NCBI GenBank assembly: GCA_019416285.1
Contig: DXXM01000019.1
Location: 1-58,681 of the forward strand
Length of the DNA: 58,681 bases
DNA from: Bacteroidales bacterium
Lineage (GTDB): Bacteria; Bacteroidota; Bacteroidia; Bacteroidales; Muribaculaceae
Direction: 5' to 3'
Shown: positions 36,045-44,877 of the stretch, piece by piece
Layout of the letters: each line of letters starts with the position of its first letter
Numbering within the stretch: the stretch's first letter is position 1
Notes under the pieces: generated by a model
The model's database searches: none
Seen by the model: only the letters and a program-made list of their open reading frames with translations
Told to the model about the DNA's origin: nothing
Translations under genes and position numbers: made by a program

Positions 36045-36159
36045 AAATTCGTGATTGAAGTATAGGGTTTGTATGATAGAATCTGATTTCACAGGGAGCG
36101 CATGGACCATGACCACCGCAGGCGATGGCCCGGAATCCCTGAACGGAAGAGGATATGAA

Positions 36160-36828
36160 TCAGTCGATGAATCCTCTGAGGCGCAGATAACACTTGATAA
36201 GCTCCACGTTCTGCTCCATAGTCAGAAGCGAGGAGTTGATTGTCAGGTCGTAGCTTTTTGCGTCGCCCCAGGTCTTGTCAGTGAAAAAATTGTAGTAGTC
36301 GGCACGCCACTTGTTTGTCTTGCGGGCCATGGCCTCGGCCTTCTCTGCCCCGAGAGCGTCGTTGCGCGCAAGGATGCGTCTGACACATTCCGACATCGGC
36401 GCGTGGACAAAGATATTGGCGCAGCGCGGATGGTCGCGGAGGATGTAGTCGGAACTGCGTCCCACCACCACAAACGATTTCTCTCTCGCCGTGTGGATGA
36501 GGAACTCGCTGATGCTCTTGTAGAGTCCGTCGTCGGAGATGGACGATGAACCGGTGTAGTAACACATCGGCGTGACTCCCATCGAGAAACTGAAAAGCCC
36601 CTGAAGGAATGTCGGGAAACGCTCGTCTTTCTTCTCGAAGAAATCAGGATTGACACCGGCGTGTTTCGCGGACTCGACAAGGAGCTCCTTGTCGTAGTAG
36701 GCTATGCCGAGCGATTCGGCAAGCGCCTTGGCGAGAACACGGCCGCCGCTGCCGAACTGACGCCCGACAGTGATGACAAACGGAAGCCGCTCTCCGGGAG
36801 CGGGCGTAATGGTTTCGTCTGTTTTCAT
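36160..36828 (-). CDS. Cytidylate-kinase-like family protein
   Basis: A 222-residue P-loop NMP-kinase relative. The motif ITVGRQFGSGGRVLAKALAE (about 19-38) is the nucleotide-binding loop of the cytidylate-kinase-like family, followed by YYDKELL and VVGRSSDYILRDHP. It lacks the canonical GPSGSGKST P-loop of true Cmk, so the substrate is uncertain. It is cytoplasmic. It starts only three bases after the upstream nuclease gene's stop, so both are probably translated from one message. Phosphorylation of imported nucleosides or nucleotides would suit this position. Confidence 0.85.
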   Translation of the reverse strand: MKTDETITPAPGERLPFVITVGRQFGSGGRVLAKALAESLGIAYYDKELLVESAKHAGVNPDFFEKKDERFPTFLQGLFSFSMGVTPMCYYTGSSSISDDGLYKSISEFLIHTAREKSFVVVGRSSDYILRDHPRCANIFVHAPMSECVRRILARNDALGAEKAEAMARKTNKWRADYYNFFTDKTWGDAKSYDLTINSSLLTMEQNVELIKCYLRLRGFID

Positions 36829-36831
36829 CTG

Positions 36832-37884
36832 TTAGAGGGTGTTTCTGACTTTTCTCAGGAAAATGATTGTGGGGAAGTGGTCGGAGTAGCCGTTTAGCCA
36901 TGCGCCTGAAGCGAATGTGCGCTTGGGGTAGCCCTGGCGCTGGCCTTCGGTGTCAAAGAGGAAGTCGAAGTTGTTGACCTTGCATGAGCTGTATTGCAGC
37001 GAGAGGTCGTGGTTGTGTTTAAGCAGGGTGCCGGAGACGATAATCTGGTCGAAAAGATTCCACTGCCCCTTGTAGGCGAGAGTGCCTATGCCCTTGTCGA
37101 GAATACGCCACCAGGGATTGAAAAATTCGTGAGGTGCGGTCTTGGCCTCGTCGCGTTTGGCTCCGAGAGCCTCGGCACACGACTTGTCCTGCGGGTCATC
37201 GTTGAGGTCGCCCATCACTATCACGCCCTGATTGGGACGGATGGCCCAGAGGGAGTCGGCGATATGTTTCGAAAGCCTTCCGGCGGCTTCGCGCAGATAG
37301 CTTGAACGCTCCTGTCCGCCAAGGCGTGAGGGCCAGTGGTTGACGATGACGCTAAGAGTGTCGCCTCCGAGGATTCCGGTGACACACATCTGGTCGCGTG
37401 TGCGGAAATCGGGATTATCCGGAATGACGAGCGTATGGTTGGTGACATCAAGCACTTTGAAAAGGCGGGGATTGTAGAGCAGGCCGACGTCGACACCGCG
37501 GCGGTCAGGCGAATCGTGATGCACAACCTGAAGGCGCCACTGCTTGATGTCCTTGGCACGCACAAGGTCGTCGAGCACGGATTTGTTCTCGATTTCCGAG
37601 ACACCGATGATTGCCGGCCCCATGGGAGTGTTTTTGGTGACCATGTTGGAGATGCAGTAGGCAAGATTGTTGATCTTGCTCCAATACTTCTCGCCGTTCC
37701 ACTGGCGGGCGCCCTGTGGAGAGAATTCAAGGTCATATTTACCGTTGTTGTTGATTGTGTCAAAGAGGTTTTCAAGATTGTAGAAAGCCACTCCGAACAC
37801 AAGAGGTTGCCGGGGGTCGGACTGTGCCGACACACTCAGCGCTGTCAGCAGCGCCAGAAGCGGGAAAATAAGAATCCTCTTCAT
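36832..37884 (-). CDS. Secreted endonuclease/exonuclease/phosphatase (EEP) family nuclease
   Basis: A 350-residue exported enzyme with a signal peptide (ILIFPLLALLTALSVSAQ). The EEP core shows FYNLENLFD (Asn), IIGVSEIENKSVLDDL (metal-binding Glu), VVHHDSPDRRGVDVGLLY, VNHWPSRLGG, GVIVMGDLNDDP (Asp/Asn) and a C-terminal GYSDHFPTI (catalytic Asp-His). All key residues are present, so a working metal-dependent nuclease or phosphodiesterase is likely, probably in the periplasm or outside. The start ATG 37884 fits the signal peptide. It heads a five-gene minus-strand set with the kinase-like protein, TonB receptor and two DUF5689 lipoproteins. Confidence 0.9.
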   Translation of the reverse strand: MKRILIFPLLALLTALSVSAQSDPRQPLVFGVAFYNLENLFDTINNNGKYDLEFSPQGARQWNGEKYWSKINNLAYCISNMVTKNTPMGPAIIGVSEIENKSVLDDLVRAKDIKQWRLQVVHHDSPDRRGVDVGLLYNPRLFKVLDVTNHTLVIPDNPDFRTRDQMCVTGILGGDTLSVIVNHWPSRLGGQERSSYLREAAGRLSKHIADSLWAIRPNQGVIVMGDLNDDPQDKSCAEALGAKRDEAKTAPHEFFNPWWRILDKGIGTLAYKGQWNLFDQIIVSGTLLKHNHDLSLQYSSCKVNNFDFLFDTEGQRQGYPKRTFASGAWLNGYSDHFPTIIFLRKVRNTL

Positions 37885-38191
37885 TGAGAAATTTTTAAGT
37901 TGAAAAATGGAAAAAGTAGTATAGACAAAACTCAATATCCGGTTCCGTTCCCGACGGAGCCGACATAAATTCACGGTGTAAATGTAGTGAAAAATTCAAT
38001 TCGCACCCAATTTTTAACATTAATCTTTCGTTAACTTTCCCACCCATCCGGCCCGTTATGTTGTAAAACATACAAAAAGCTGTAAAATCCAGTCGGTCTT
38101 TCGCATGTTTTTATTTATCCCGGCCAAAACAACAGAATAAATTCGTAAATTTGCATTGAAACAAATCCAACTCCCGTTAACAGCCTGCGAC
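37885..38191. other. AT-rich intergenic region between nuclease locus and R-M system
   Basis: A divergent gap of 307 bases without coding potential. It contains a small GC hairpin (GGTTCCGT/ACGGAGCC near 37940-37962) and the R-M -7 box at 38146-38153. A weak minus-strand TACATTTA near 37986-37979 might serve the nuclease operon. Confidence 0.4.
38146..38153 (+). promoter_or_regulatory. -7 box of the BglI-like R-M operon
   Basis: TAAATTTG fits TAnnTTTG exactly. Transcription would begin close to 38160, after the alternative TTG at 38156, which supports the ATG at 38192 as the start of the endonuclease. Confidence 0.6.
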
Positions 38192-39076
38192 ATGTTTGAA
38201 GAGTTTATCGAATCCCAGTTCACTGCCTACCATAAGGCAATGGACTTCTTCCAGAACAATCCGGAACGTCTGATTCGGATTGAGCGCTTCGTCATGTCGG
38301 AGCTTCTTCATTTCATCGATCTGCATCTGCCTGAAATCGCCCGGGATTATAATGAAGCCTCATATCTTTATCCTTTCTGGAAGAATTATCCACCTCTTGA
38401 CCGCGGACGTTCTCCAAAAGGTGACCAGTATCCGTGGATAGAAGTCGGAGAGCAGGTATTCGGAAATAAACTGTCGAGATATTTTGCCAACAACTTTTCC
38501 GTAAAAGATTCCGGTCTGCCCTCGGGTACTGATGACCGCTGTATAATTTCAAGCGAGCGCATCAGGCAGATATTGGGAATCACTGATTCCGTGTGGGTTT
38601 TCATCGACATCAAATCTGCCGGGCCGCGCGACGACTTCAATCATGCCGTCATGTCACCATATCAGGTTTCGGGCTCCGGAGATTGGGATACCATCGGAGA
38701 AGGGTTGAAGAACAAACCAATACATGCGGCCGGGACACGTGCGTCACACGAATTTCTATGCTCGCTGTCGCCCATATACGTCCTGAGCGACGGCACCGTG
38801 GCTCCCCTTGTCACCTTCGCCGTCAAACCGATATATTCCATGCTTTTCGACAGCGACAGGAATACCGGACAGCCGCTCCGACGCATAAAAGTGGCAAGCA
38901 TCCCAAACGGAATACTGCTCACAAGAAATCCGGATTACAACAGCCGATTCCCTGGCCTATTTTATCCCGGTAAAGACGACAAGTCAAAGGATGCCCGCAA
39001 ACTGCGCGCAAGAATTTCATTCGACTTGCTGACGGAGATAGCAGACTGGAGAGTAGAACAAATAGAACTTGATTGA
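38192..39076 (+). CDS. BglI-like type II restriction endonuclease
   Basis: A 294-residue enzyme closely resembling BglI (about 299 residues, target GCCNNNNNGGC). Shared stretches recalled from BglI include RADYNEAxFLxPFWxNYPPLDRG-type sequence, PKGDQxPWIEVGE, the active site xVDIKSxGPRD (here FIDIKSAGPRDD, about 136-147), QVSGxGDW, PIYVLSDGTxAP and KxASxPNG. The PD-(D/E)xK residues (Asp...DIK) are kept, so it should cut. The ATG at 38192 aligns exactly with the BglI N-terminus. Target identity is inferred. The cognate methylase follows with a one-base overlap. Confidence 0.92.
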   Translation: MFEEFIESQFTAYHKAMDFFQNNPERLIRIERFVMSELLHFIDLHLPEIARDYNEASYLYPFWKNYPPLDRGRSPKGDQYPWIEVGEQVFGNKLSRYFANNFSVKDSGLPSGTDDRCIISSERIRQILGITDSVWVFIDIKSAGPRDDFNHAVMSPYQVSGSGDWDTIGEGLKNKPIHAAGTRASHEFLCSLSPIYVLSDGTVAPLVTFAVKPIYSMLFDSDRNTGQPLRRIKVASIPNGILLTRNPDYNSRFPGLFYPGKDDKSKDARKLRARISFDLLTEIADWRVEQIELD

Positions 39077-40026
39077 TGAACTATATATCACCCAACGACA
39101 TATACAGCGGCGACTGCCGCCAACTGATAAAGCGGATTGAGCCCGATTCAATCGCGCTCTCCTTTTGGTCTCCCCCTTATTTCCTTGGGAAAGAATATGA
39201 AAAGGATATGTCATACGATGATTGGCAGGCGTTACTGAAAGAGATTGTTCAGGCCCACTTCCATATCCTCAAGCCGGGTGGATTCATGGTGATAAACATT
39301 GCCGATATTCTCGCTTTCCAGGATGAGAGGATGCCACGCATCATGGGTTCCAATCCGGCCAACAGGAAATGTGCCGTGACACGTGAGATGGTGCTCCGCG
39401 CAAAGGCAGAGCATCCCGACTATAACCGGAATAAACTTGCGGAGCTCCTGCATTGCAGCGAGCAGACCATCGACCGGCGCATCAACGGCAACAACATACG
39501 CGGAGGCAAATATGCCACCGGAACACACGTGAAACTCGTGGGTGGAAACATCGAGGACTACGCTTATGAAGCCGGTCTATATCTTTATGACAAACGTATA
39601 TGGGTGAAGGATCCGGCGTGGGCCAACAGCCGGTGGACCTCAAACACTCTCAAAGCTGTCAGCGAGACAGAAGATATATACATATTCTGGAAACCGGGAG
39701 CCTATGAAGTCAATCGTGAGAGGCTTACAGCTGACGAATGGCGTCAGTGGGGACACCGACAGCTTTGGGAGATACCGAGTGTCCGGGCCAACGACGTCCA
39801 TCCCGCCATGTTCCCGCTCGAACTCGCAGCCCGCGTAATCAGACTTTATACCGACGAAAACGACATTGTCCTCGACCCCTTCATAGGCAGCGGAACCACT
39901 GCTGTGGCAGCTATCAGACATAACCGCCGATACATAGGATTTGAAAAAGTCGACAGATACGTCAGCCTTGCCAAATCCAATATCCGGAAAGAATGTGTCA
40001 CGCTCCCGCTTAACCGACTCGCATAA
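39076..40026 (+). CDS. DNA methyltransferase of the BglI-like system (probable N4-cytosine)
   Basis: A 316-residue beta-class methyltransferase. The catalytic motif IV SPPY (about 32-35; FWSPPYFLGKEYEKDM) near the N-terminus is typical of N4-cytosine enzymes, and motif I VLDPFIGSGTTAVAA (about 269-283) is at the C-terminus. Between them (about 100-150) lies an inserted helix-turn-helix-like piece, NRNKLAELLHCSEQTIDRRI, perhaps for target recognition. It should protect the host sites cut by the upstream BglI-like enzyme. TGATG joins the genes: its ATG overlaps the endonuclease stop. The pair looks horizontally acquired, with lower GC than its neighbours. Confidence 0.92.
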   Translation: MNYISPNDIYSGDCRQLIKRIEPDSIALSFWSPPYFLGKEYEKDMSYDDWQALLKEIVQAHFHILKPGGFMVINIADILAFQDERMPRIMGSNPANRKCAVTREMVLRAKAEHPDYNRNKLAELLHCSEQTIDRRINGNNIRGGKYATGTHVKLVGGNIEDYAYEAGLYLYDKRIWVKDPAWANSRWTSNTLKAVSETEDIYIFWKPGAYEVNRERLTADEWRQWGHRQLWEIPSVRANDVHPAMFPLELAARVIRLYTDENDIVLDPFIGSGTTAVAAIRHNRRYIGFEKVDRYVSLAKSNIRKECVTLPLNRLA

Positions 40027-40133
40027 GAAATGATTTAAGGGTGATAATTTATATTTTTGTCTCATATTCTGTCATTTTGATTTCATTTAATTAAAATTTT
40101 ATAACTGCCGGCGCGCTTCTGATAGATTTTTGT

Positions 40134-40141
40134 TAACTTTG
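40134..40141 (+). promoter_or_regulatory. Putative -7 box for maeB
   Basis: TAACTTTG matches TAnnTTTG, 50 bases before the maeB ATG at 40192. Confidence 0.5.
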
Positions 40142-40191
40142 CAGGCATATTACTATAAATTTGACACTGTAGACGATACGAAACTGAAAAT

Positions 40192-42465
40192 ATGGCAAAA
40201 GTTACAAAAGAAATGGCGCTGGACTACCACCGCTACCCGCGCCCAGGCAAAATCGAAGTAATCCCGACAAAACCCTATGCTACACAGGCCGATCTCGCTC
40301 TGGCCTACTCTCCCGGTGTGGCTTATCCCTGCCTCGAAATCAAGGATAATCCCGAGGATGTCTACAAATATACCGACAAGGGCAACCTTGTGGCCGTGAT
40401 TTCCAACGGTACCGCAGTGCTCGGCCTCGGCAACATCGGCGCCCTCGCCGGCAAGCCCGTGATGGAAGGCAAGGGACTGCTTTTCAAGATATTCGCCGGA
40501 CTCGACTGCTTCGACATAGAAGTCGACGAGACTGATCCCGAGAAATTCATACAGATTGTCAAGGCCCTCGGACCGACTTTCGGCGGAATCAACCTTGAGG
40601 ACATCAAGGCCCCCGAATGTTTCAAAATCGAGGAGCGTCTCAAGGCAGAGATGAACATCCCCGTGATGCACGACGACCAGCATGGTACCGCCATCATCTC
40701 AGCCGCAGCCCTGCTCAACGCCGTTGAAATCCAGGGCAAGAAAATCGAGGATGTGCGCCTCGTGGTCAACGGAGCCGGCGCCGCCGCCGTGTCATGCACC
40801 AAACTCTACTGCGCCCTCGGCGTGAAGAAGGAGAATGTGGTGATGTGCGACAGCAAGGGTGTAATCTCCGACAAGCGCACCGACCTCAACCCGCAGAAGG
40901 CACAGTTTGCCACCTCGCGCCCCATCACCACACTGGAGGAGGCCATGAAGGACGCCGACGTGTTCCTCGGTCTCTCTGTCAAGGATGTGGTCACTCCCGA
41001 GATGGTCAAGTCTATGGCACCGAAACCCATTGTGTTCGCCCTGGCCAACCCTGACCCCGAAATCGCCTACGAGAAGGCTATCGCCGCACGCCCCGACATC
41101 ATTATGGGCACAGGCCGCTCGGACTATCCCAACCAGATCAACAACGTGCTCGGATTCCCCTACATCTTCCGCGGCGCCCTCGACTGCGGCGCGTCGGAAA
41201 TCAACGAGACGATGAAAATCTATGCCGTCCGCGCCATTGCCGAACTCGCCAAGAAGCCCGTGCCCCCCGTGGTCAGCGCCGCCTACAACCGATCCGACAT
41301 CAAGTTCGGCCCCGAATATATCATCCCGACCCCATTCGACCCGCGTCTGCTCACCTCGGTATCGCCCGCGGTGGCCAAAGGCGCCATGGACAGCGGCGTG
41401 GCACGCCGCCCCATCACCGACTGGGATGCCTACGACGAGAAACTGCGTCAGCTCAAGGGCAACGACCGCAAGTTTACCCGCCGCATCAACGAAGCCGCAC
41501 GCACCAACCCGAAGCGCGTGGTGTTCGGCGAGGCCAATACCGACAATATGCTCCGTGCGGCAGCCATCGCTGCGGCCGACGGCCTCTGCATACCCATCCT
41601 GCTCGGCAACGAGGAAATGATTGAGAAGCGCGCCCAGCGCCTCGGCCTCAACATCGAGGGTATCGAGATTGTCAACCTCCGCCACGACCGCGAGGCTCCC
41701 CGCCGCGAGCGCTATGCCGCCATGCTTTCGACCAAGCGTCAGCGCCAGGGCGAAAACTTCGAGAGCGCCCTCGACAAGATGTTTGACCGCAACTACTTCG
41801 GCATGATGATGGTGGAGACCGGCGACGCCGACGCCTTCATTGCCGGAACCCGCTCGGCCAACAACACCGCCGCCGACATTGCCCGCGAGGTTATCGGTCT
41901 GCGCAAGGGTTTCAACCACTTCGCAGCCATGCACGTGCTCGAGACCACCAAGGGCACATACTTCCTCGCCGACACAATGGTCAACGGCACTGCCGACGAG
42001 GACACTCTCACCGATATCTCGCGTCTGGCCTACGACTCCGTCAAGTTCTTCGCCCACGACCCCGTCATGGCCCTCGTGTCGTACTCGAACTTCGGTTCCA
42101 ACACCGAGGCGGAGCCCTCGATGATTCACAACGTAGTGAGCCGTCTGCACCAGGATTACCCCGAGATGATTGTCGACGGCGAGATGCAGGTCAACTATGC
42201 CCTCAACAAGCCCGTGCGCGACAAGGTCTACCCCTTCACCCGTCTCTACGGCAAGGATGTCAACACCCTCGTGTTCCCCAACCTCAGCGCCGCCAATGCC
42301 GCCTACCGCATCATGCTTGAAATGGGTGTGGGTGAGTCAATCGGCCCGATCCAGATGGGTCTGAAGAAGCCTGTCCACTTCATCAACGTCGACGCCGAAG
42401 TCCGCGATATCATCAACCTCATCGCAGTCGCCGGTCTTGACGCCGCCACGATGGACAACAAGTAA
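40192..42465 (+). CDS. maeB: NADP-dependent malic enzyme with phosphotransacetylase-like domain
   Basis: A 757-residue fusion enzyme. The N-terminal malic enzyme part (about 1-430) has YSPGVAYPC, VMHDDQHGTAIISAAALLNA and the dinucleotide-binding VVNGAGAAAVSC. The C-terminal part (about 430-757) is the phosphate acetyl/butyryltransferase-like domain common to MaeB (MMMVETGDADAFIAG, GPIQMGLKKPVH). It converts malate and NADP to pyruvate, CO2 and NADPH; the second domain is usually regulatory. It starts shortly after a good -7 box and ends before a clear terminator, so it is probably monocistronic. Confidence 0.96.
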   Translation: MAKVTKEMALDYHRYPRPGKIEVIPTKPYATQADLALAYSPGVAYPCLEIKDNPEDVYKYTDKGNLVAVISNGTAVLGLGNIGALAGKPVMEGKGLLFKIFAGLDCFDIEVDETDPEKFIQIVKALGPTFGGINLEDIKAPECFKIEERLKAEMNIPVMHDDQHGTAIISAAALLNAVEIQGKKIEDVRLVVNGAGAAAVSCTKLYCALGVKKENVVMCDSKGVISDKRTDLNPQKAQFATSRPITTLEEAMKDADVFLGLSVKDVVTPEMVKSMAPKPIVFALANPDPEIAYEKAIAARPDIIMGTGRSDYPNQINNVLGFPYIFRGALDCGASEINETMKIYAVRAIAELAKKPVPPVVSAAYNRSDIKFGPEYIIPTPFDPRLLTSVSPAVAKGAMDSGVARRPITDWDAYDEKLRQLKGNDRKFTRRINEAARTNPKRVVFGEANTDNMLRAAAIAAADGLCIPILLGNEEMIEKRAQRLGLNIEGIEIVNLRHDREAPRRERYAAMLSTKRQRQGENFESALDKMFDRNYFGMMMVETGDADAFIAGTRSANNTAADIAREVIGLRKGFNHFAAMHVLETTKGTYFLADTMVNGTADEDTLTDISRLAYDSVKFFAHDPVMALVSYSNFGSNTEAEPSMIHNVVSRLHQDYPEMIVDGEMQVNYALNKPVRDKVYPFTRLYGKDVNTLVFPNLSAANAAYRIMLEMGVGESIGPIQMGLKKPVHFINVDAEVRDIINLIAVAGLDAATMDNK

Positions 42466-42520
42466 GAATATCCACCCACAGCGTCTTACGCTCCTGCGAC
42501 CGGACGCCGCGCATATCACA

Positions 42521-42575
42521 AAAAATCCACAGGCCCTCCACCCTCTTCGGGGAAACAGCCTGTGGATTTTGCTAT
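42521..42575 (+). terminator. Terminator of maeB
   Basis: AAAATCCACAGGC (42522-42534) pairs with GCCTGTGGATTTT (42558-42570) and is followed by GCTATTATAT. The 13-bp stem and AT-rich flanks make it a good bidirectional terminator. Confidence 0.8.
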
Positions 42576-42699
42576 TATATAAGCGCTACAGCCCACACCT
42601 GAAAAATGAGAGTGCCGGACCATTCAAGGCACGGCACCCCCGGGAATATTGGTATGTGTAAGCTGTATCTTTAGTAAAAATTATGGAGCTATTTATGAG

Positions 42700-42963
42700 T
42701 CAGGTGGGATAATTCGAGATTCCGTCATCCCAGCGCACATTGTCGTCATCACCATGATGATGCTTGCGCTTTTTGTGCTTCTTATGTTTCTTGTGCTTAC
42801 TTTCATGCTGATAATAATAGCCGCCTTCGCCTCCGTAGGGGAGGTCATAGTCGCCTTCCACACCCCAATAGCTGCGCATCGAACCGCATGAGCTGAAAAG
42901 CATGGGGAGGGTGATAGCCATAATGAGGCAGCCGATGATTGCCGGAATCTTTTTGTGTCTCAT
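42700..42963 (-). CDS. Small His/Lys-rich lipoprotein
   Basis: An 87-residue lipoprotein. The signal sequence (IPAIIGCLIMAITLPMLFSSC) ends in a lipobox. The mature part begins with SMRSYWGVEGDYDLPYGG, a Gly/Tyr-rich piece, and ends in a run of KHK units and HHH followed by DDD. Such a tail could bind metal or acidic polymers. I do not recognise the family. The ATG at 42963 is preferred over a TTG at 42969. It stands alone on the minus strand between maeB and the DUF1573 genes. Confidence 0.7.
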   Translation of the reverse strand: MRHKKIPAIIGCLIMAITLPMLFSSCGSMRSYWGVEGDYDLPYGGEGGYYYQHESKHKKHKKHKKRKHHHGDDDNVRWDDGISNYPT

Positions 42964-43331
42964 AATCAAGTCGAAAGTGAGTTATGCCAAGGTTGATGTC
43001 TTTTATTTAGAACATTGCACCAGCGGAAAATGTTTAATGATTGGCATAAGTATCTCTTAAAATTAAACGCAATATGTTTTTTACAAAACAGCTCCGAAAT
43101 GCTTTTATACTTTCTACGGCTTTATTCCGGTAAAAATCAAACTGTTCATCGGTCGTTTATAACTATAAACTCCCTCTTCACACTTCGATTTTTCCTCGAA
43201 ATAAATCCCGCATCAAGTATAAATTAATTTTTAAGAGTTACTTATTTCAGCGATTTTGTTTAATTTTGCAATACTCCCTCATGCCATCCATACATATTTT
43301 CCAACTGCTCTGAAACAAAACTTCACGTTAT
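42964..43331. other. AT-rich intergenic region with promoter before DUF1573 genes
   Basis: No gene is supported. TAATTTTG at 43261-43268 fits the -7 consensus and lies 64 bases upstream of the 43332 start. The rest is AT-rich and shows no hairpin of note. Confidence 0.5.
43261..43268 (+). promoter_or_regulatory. -7 box upstream of DUF1573 genes
   Basis: TAATTTTG matches TAnnTTTG. No clear -33 box is seen. Confidence 0.5.
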
Positions 43332-43715
43332 ATGAAAAAATTACTCCTCGCAATGCTGCTCGTCCTTACCGGCGTGGCGGTAATGTCAGCAAAGGATAAG
43401 GCTGAAATCACGTTTAACCAGACCTCTCACGATTTCGGCACCATCAAGGCCAACGACGGCGCTGTCTCGGCCGTTTATGAGTTTACAAACACCGGCACAG
43501 CACCACTCACCATCATCACCGTCACCAATGGCGGCTGCGGCTGCACCAAACCCTCCTACCCCAAGCAGCCTATAGCCCCCGGCAAGAAAGGCGAAATCAA
43601 AATCACCTTCCAGCCCCGCGGCCGCTCCGGAGAGTTCAACCGCTCGGTTAAAGTCAAAACCAACGCCTCGGCCGGGCGCAAGACTCTGACCTTCAACGGC
43701 GTCATTGTCCCCTGA
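43332..43715 (+). CDS. DUF1573 protein (small)
   Basis: A 127-residue exported protein: signal peptide (LLLAMLLVLTGVAVMSA), then one DUF1573 immunoglobulin-like domain with HDFGTIKANDGAVSAVYEFTNTG and the family Cys pair in GGCGCTKPSYPKQPIAPG. Members are periplasmic or surface Bacteroidota proteins of unclear role. It lies 23 bases before a longer DUF1573 gene, so the two are likely co-expressed and related by duplication. Confidence 0.9.
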   Translation: MKKLLLAMLLVLTGVAVMSAKDKAEITFNQTSHDFGTIKANDGAVSAVYEFTNTGTAPLTIITVTNGGCGCTKPSYPKQPIAPGKKGEIKITFQPRGRSGEFNRSVKVKTNASAGRKTLTFNGVIVP

Positions 43716-43738
43716 CAATTTCACAGACATCTGCCGAA

Positions 43739-44821
43739 ATGAGAATATCCACCATCTGCACTCTGTTCGTAGCCGCACTCTCCTCTCTTGGCGCCTCCGC
43801 CAAGGGCCAGGCCGTATGGCTTGAGCAGAAACATGATTTCGGAGCCTTCGACGAGGAGCTCGGAATGGTCTACTGCGACTTCCGCCTCGTCAACACCGGC
43901 GACGAGCCCATCGCCATCATCAATGCGCGCGCCAACTGCGGCTGCACGCGTCCGGAATACACCCGCGACCCGATAGCGCCCGGCGACACTGCCGTAATCC
44001 GCGTGGGCTACGACCCCAAGGGGCGCCCCGGACGCTTCATGAAATATGTCAATGTTGACCTCGACTGCCCTCCCGCCCGCTCGTCGCTCACCATACAAGG
44101 CACCGTCATCGGCGCGTCCAACACTCTGAAATCGCGCTTCCCGATCTCTTTAGGCCCGATGAAGCTGCGCTCCAAAATCATAGCCTACGGTGAAATCACC
44201 AAGGGTCACACCGGTGGCCAGTATCTCGAAGGTTACAACGCCTCGGCTGACACGCTCCGCCCCGTCGTGAAGGATGTGCCATCCTACATCAGCGTCCTCG
44301 TGGAGCCTGCCGCCGTACCTCCGGGCGACCGCTTCGTCATCTCCACCATATTCCATAGTGACCGCATCGATTCCTGGGGACTGGTGACCGATTCTATGAA
44401 GGTAATGCCCTCGGCCTCGTCGCCCGAGAGCGTCACAGTAGAGACAGTGGCTATTCTCGGCGAGGATTTCTCGAAACTCTCCGCCGCGGAACGCGAGAAA
44501 GCACCCGTAATCGACACCGACCTCACCGCCATAGACCTCAGGCGCATCACCCGCGGCGCGTCGCCGGTCCGCAGCTCTTTCACCATAACCAACAAGGGAA
44601 AGAGTCCGCTGATAATCCGTCGCATCAGTTGCCCGGACAAGGCGATTGAAGTCCGGCTCAAAAACGACAGAATCAAGCCCGGCAAGAGCGAGAAAGTCGA
44701 GGTGACGGTCAATCCGGCCCTCATCGGCGACACCGAGCTCCTCAACGCCCGAATCAACATCATAGCCAACGACCCCGACCATCCCTCGACGATGGTGCGC
44801 GTCGTTGCCGAAATCAAATAG
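43739..44821 (+). CDS. DUF1573 protein (long)
   Basis: A 360-residue exported protein. A signal peptide precedes a first DUF1573 domain (about 22-118; HDFGAFDEELGMVYCDFRLVNTGD, ANCGCTRPEYTRDPIAPGD). Two further Ig-like domains follow, the last (about 265-360; RSSFTITNKGKSPLIIRRISC, KPGKSEKVEVTV) lacking the full Cys motif. Function unknown. It follows the small DUF1573 gene closely and precedes meaB by 56 bases. Confidence 0.88.
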   Translation: MRISTICTLFVAALSSLGASAKGQAVWLEQKHDFGAFDEELGMVYCDFRLVNTGDEPIAIINARANCGCTRPEYTRDPIAPGDTAVIRVGYDPKGRPGRFMKYVNVDLDCPPARSSLTIQGTVIGASNTLKSRFPISLGPMKLRSKIIAYGEITKGHTGGQYLEGYNASADTLRPVVKDVPSYISVLVEPAAVPPGDRFVISTIFHSDRIDSWGLVTDSMKVMPSASSPESVTVETVAILGEDFSKLSAAEREKAPVIDTDLTAIDLRRITRGASPVRSSFTITNKGKSPLIIRRISCPDKAIEVRLKNDRIKPGKSEKVEVTVNPALIGDTELLNARINIIANDPDHPSTMVRVVAEIK

Positions 44822-44877
44822 AATCCAACACCCATTCCTCTCCACACCAACCCCACTGACCAAACGCCCCTCTTACC

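Noticed and set aside
40792..42150. 452-codon open frame antisense to maeB
   Set aside because: Mirror of a strongly conserved coding gene in a GC-rich genome; no signal, motif or promoter.
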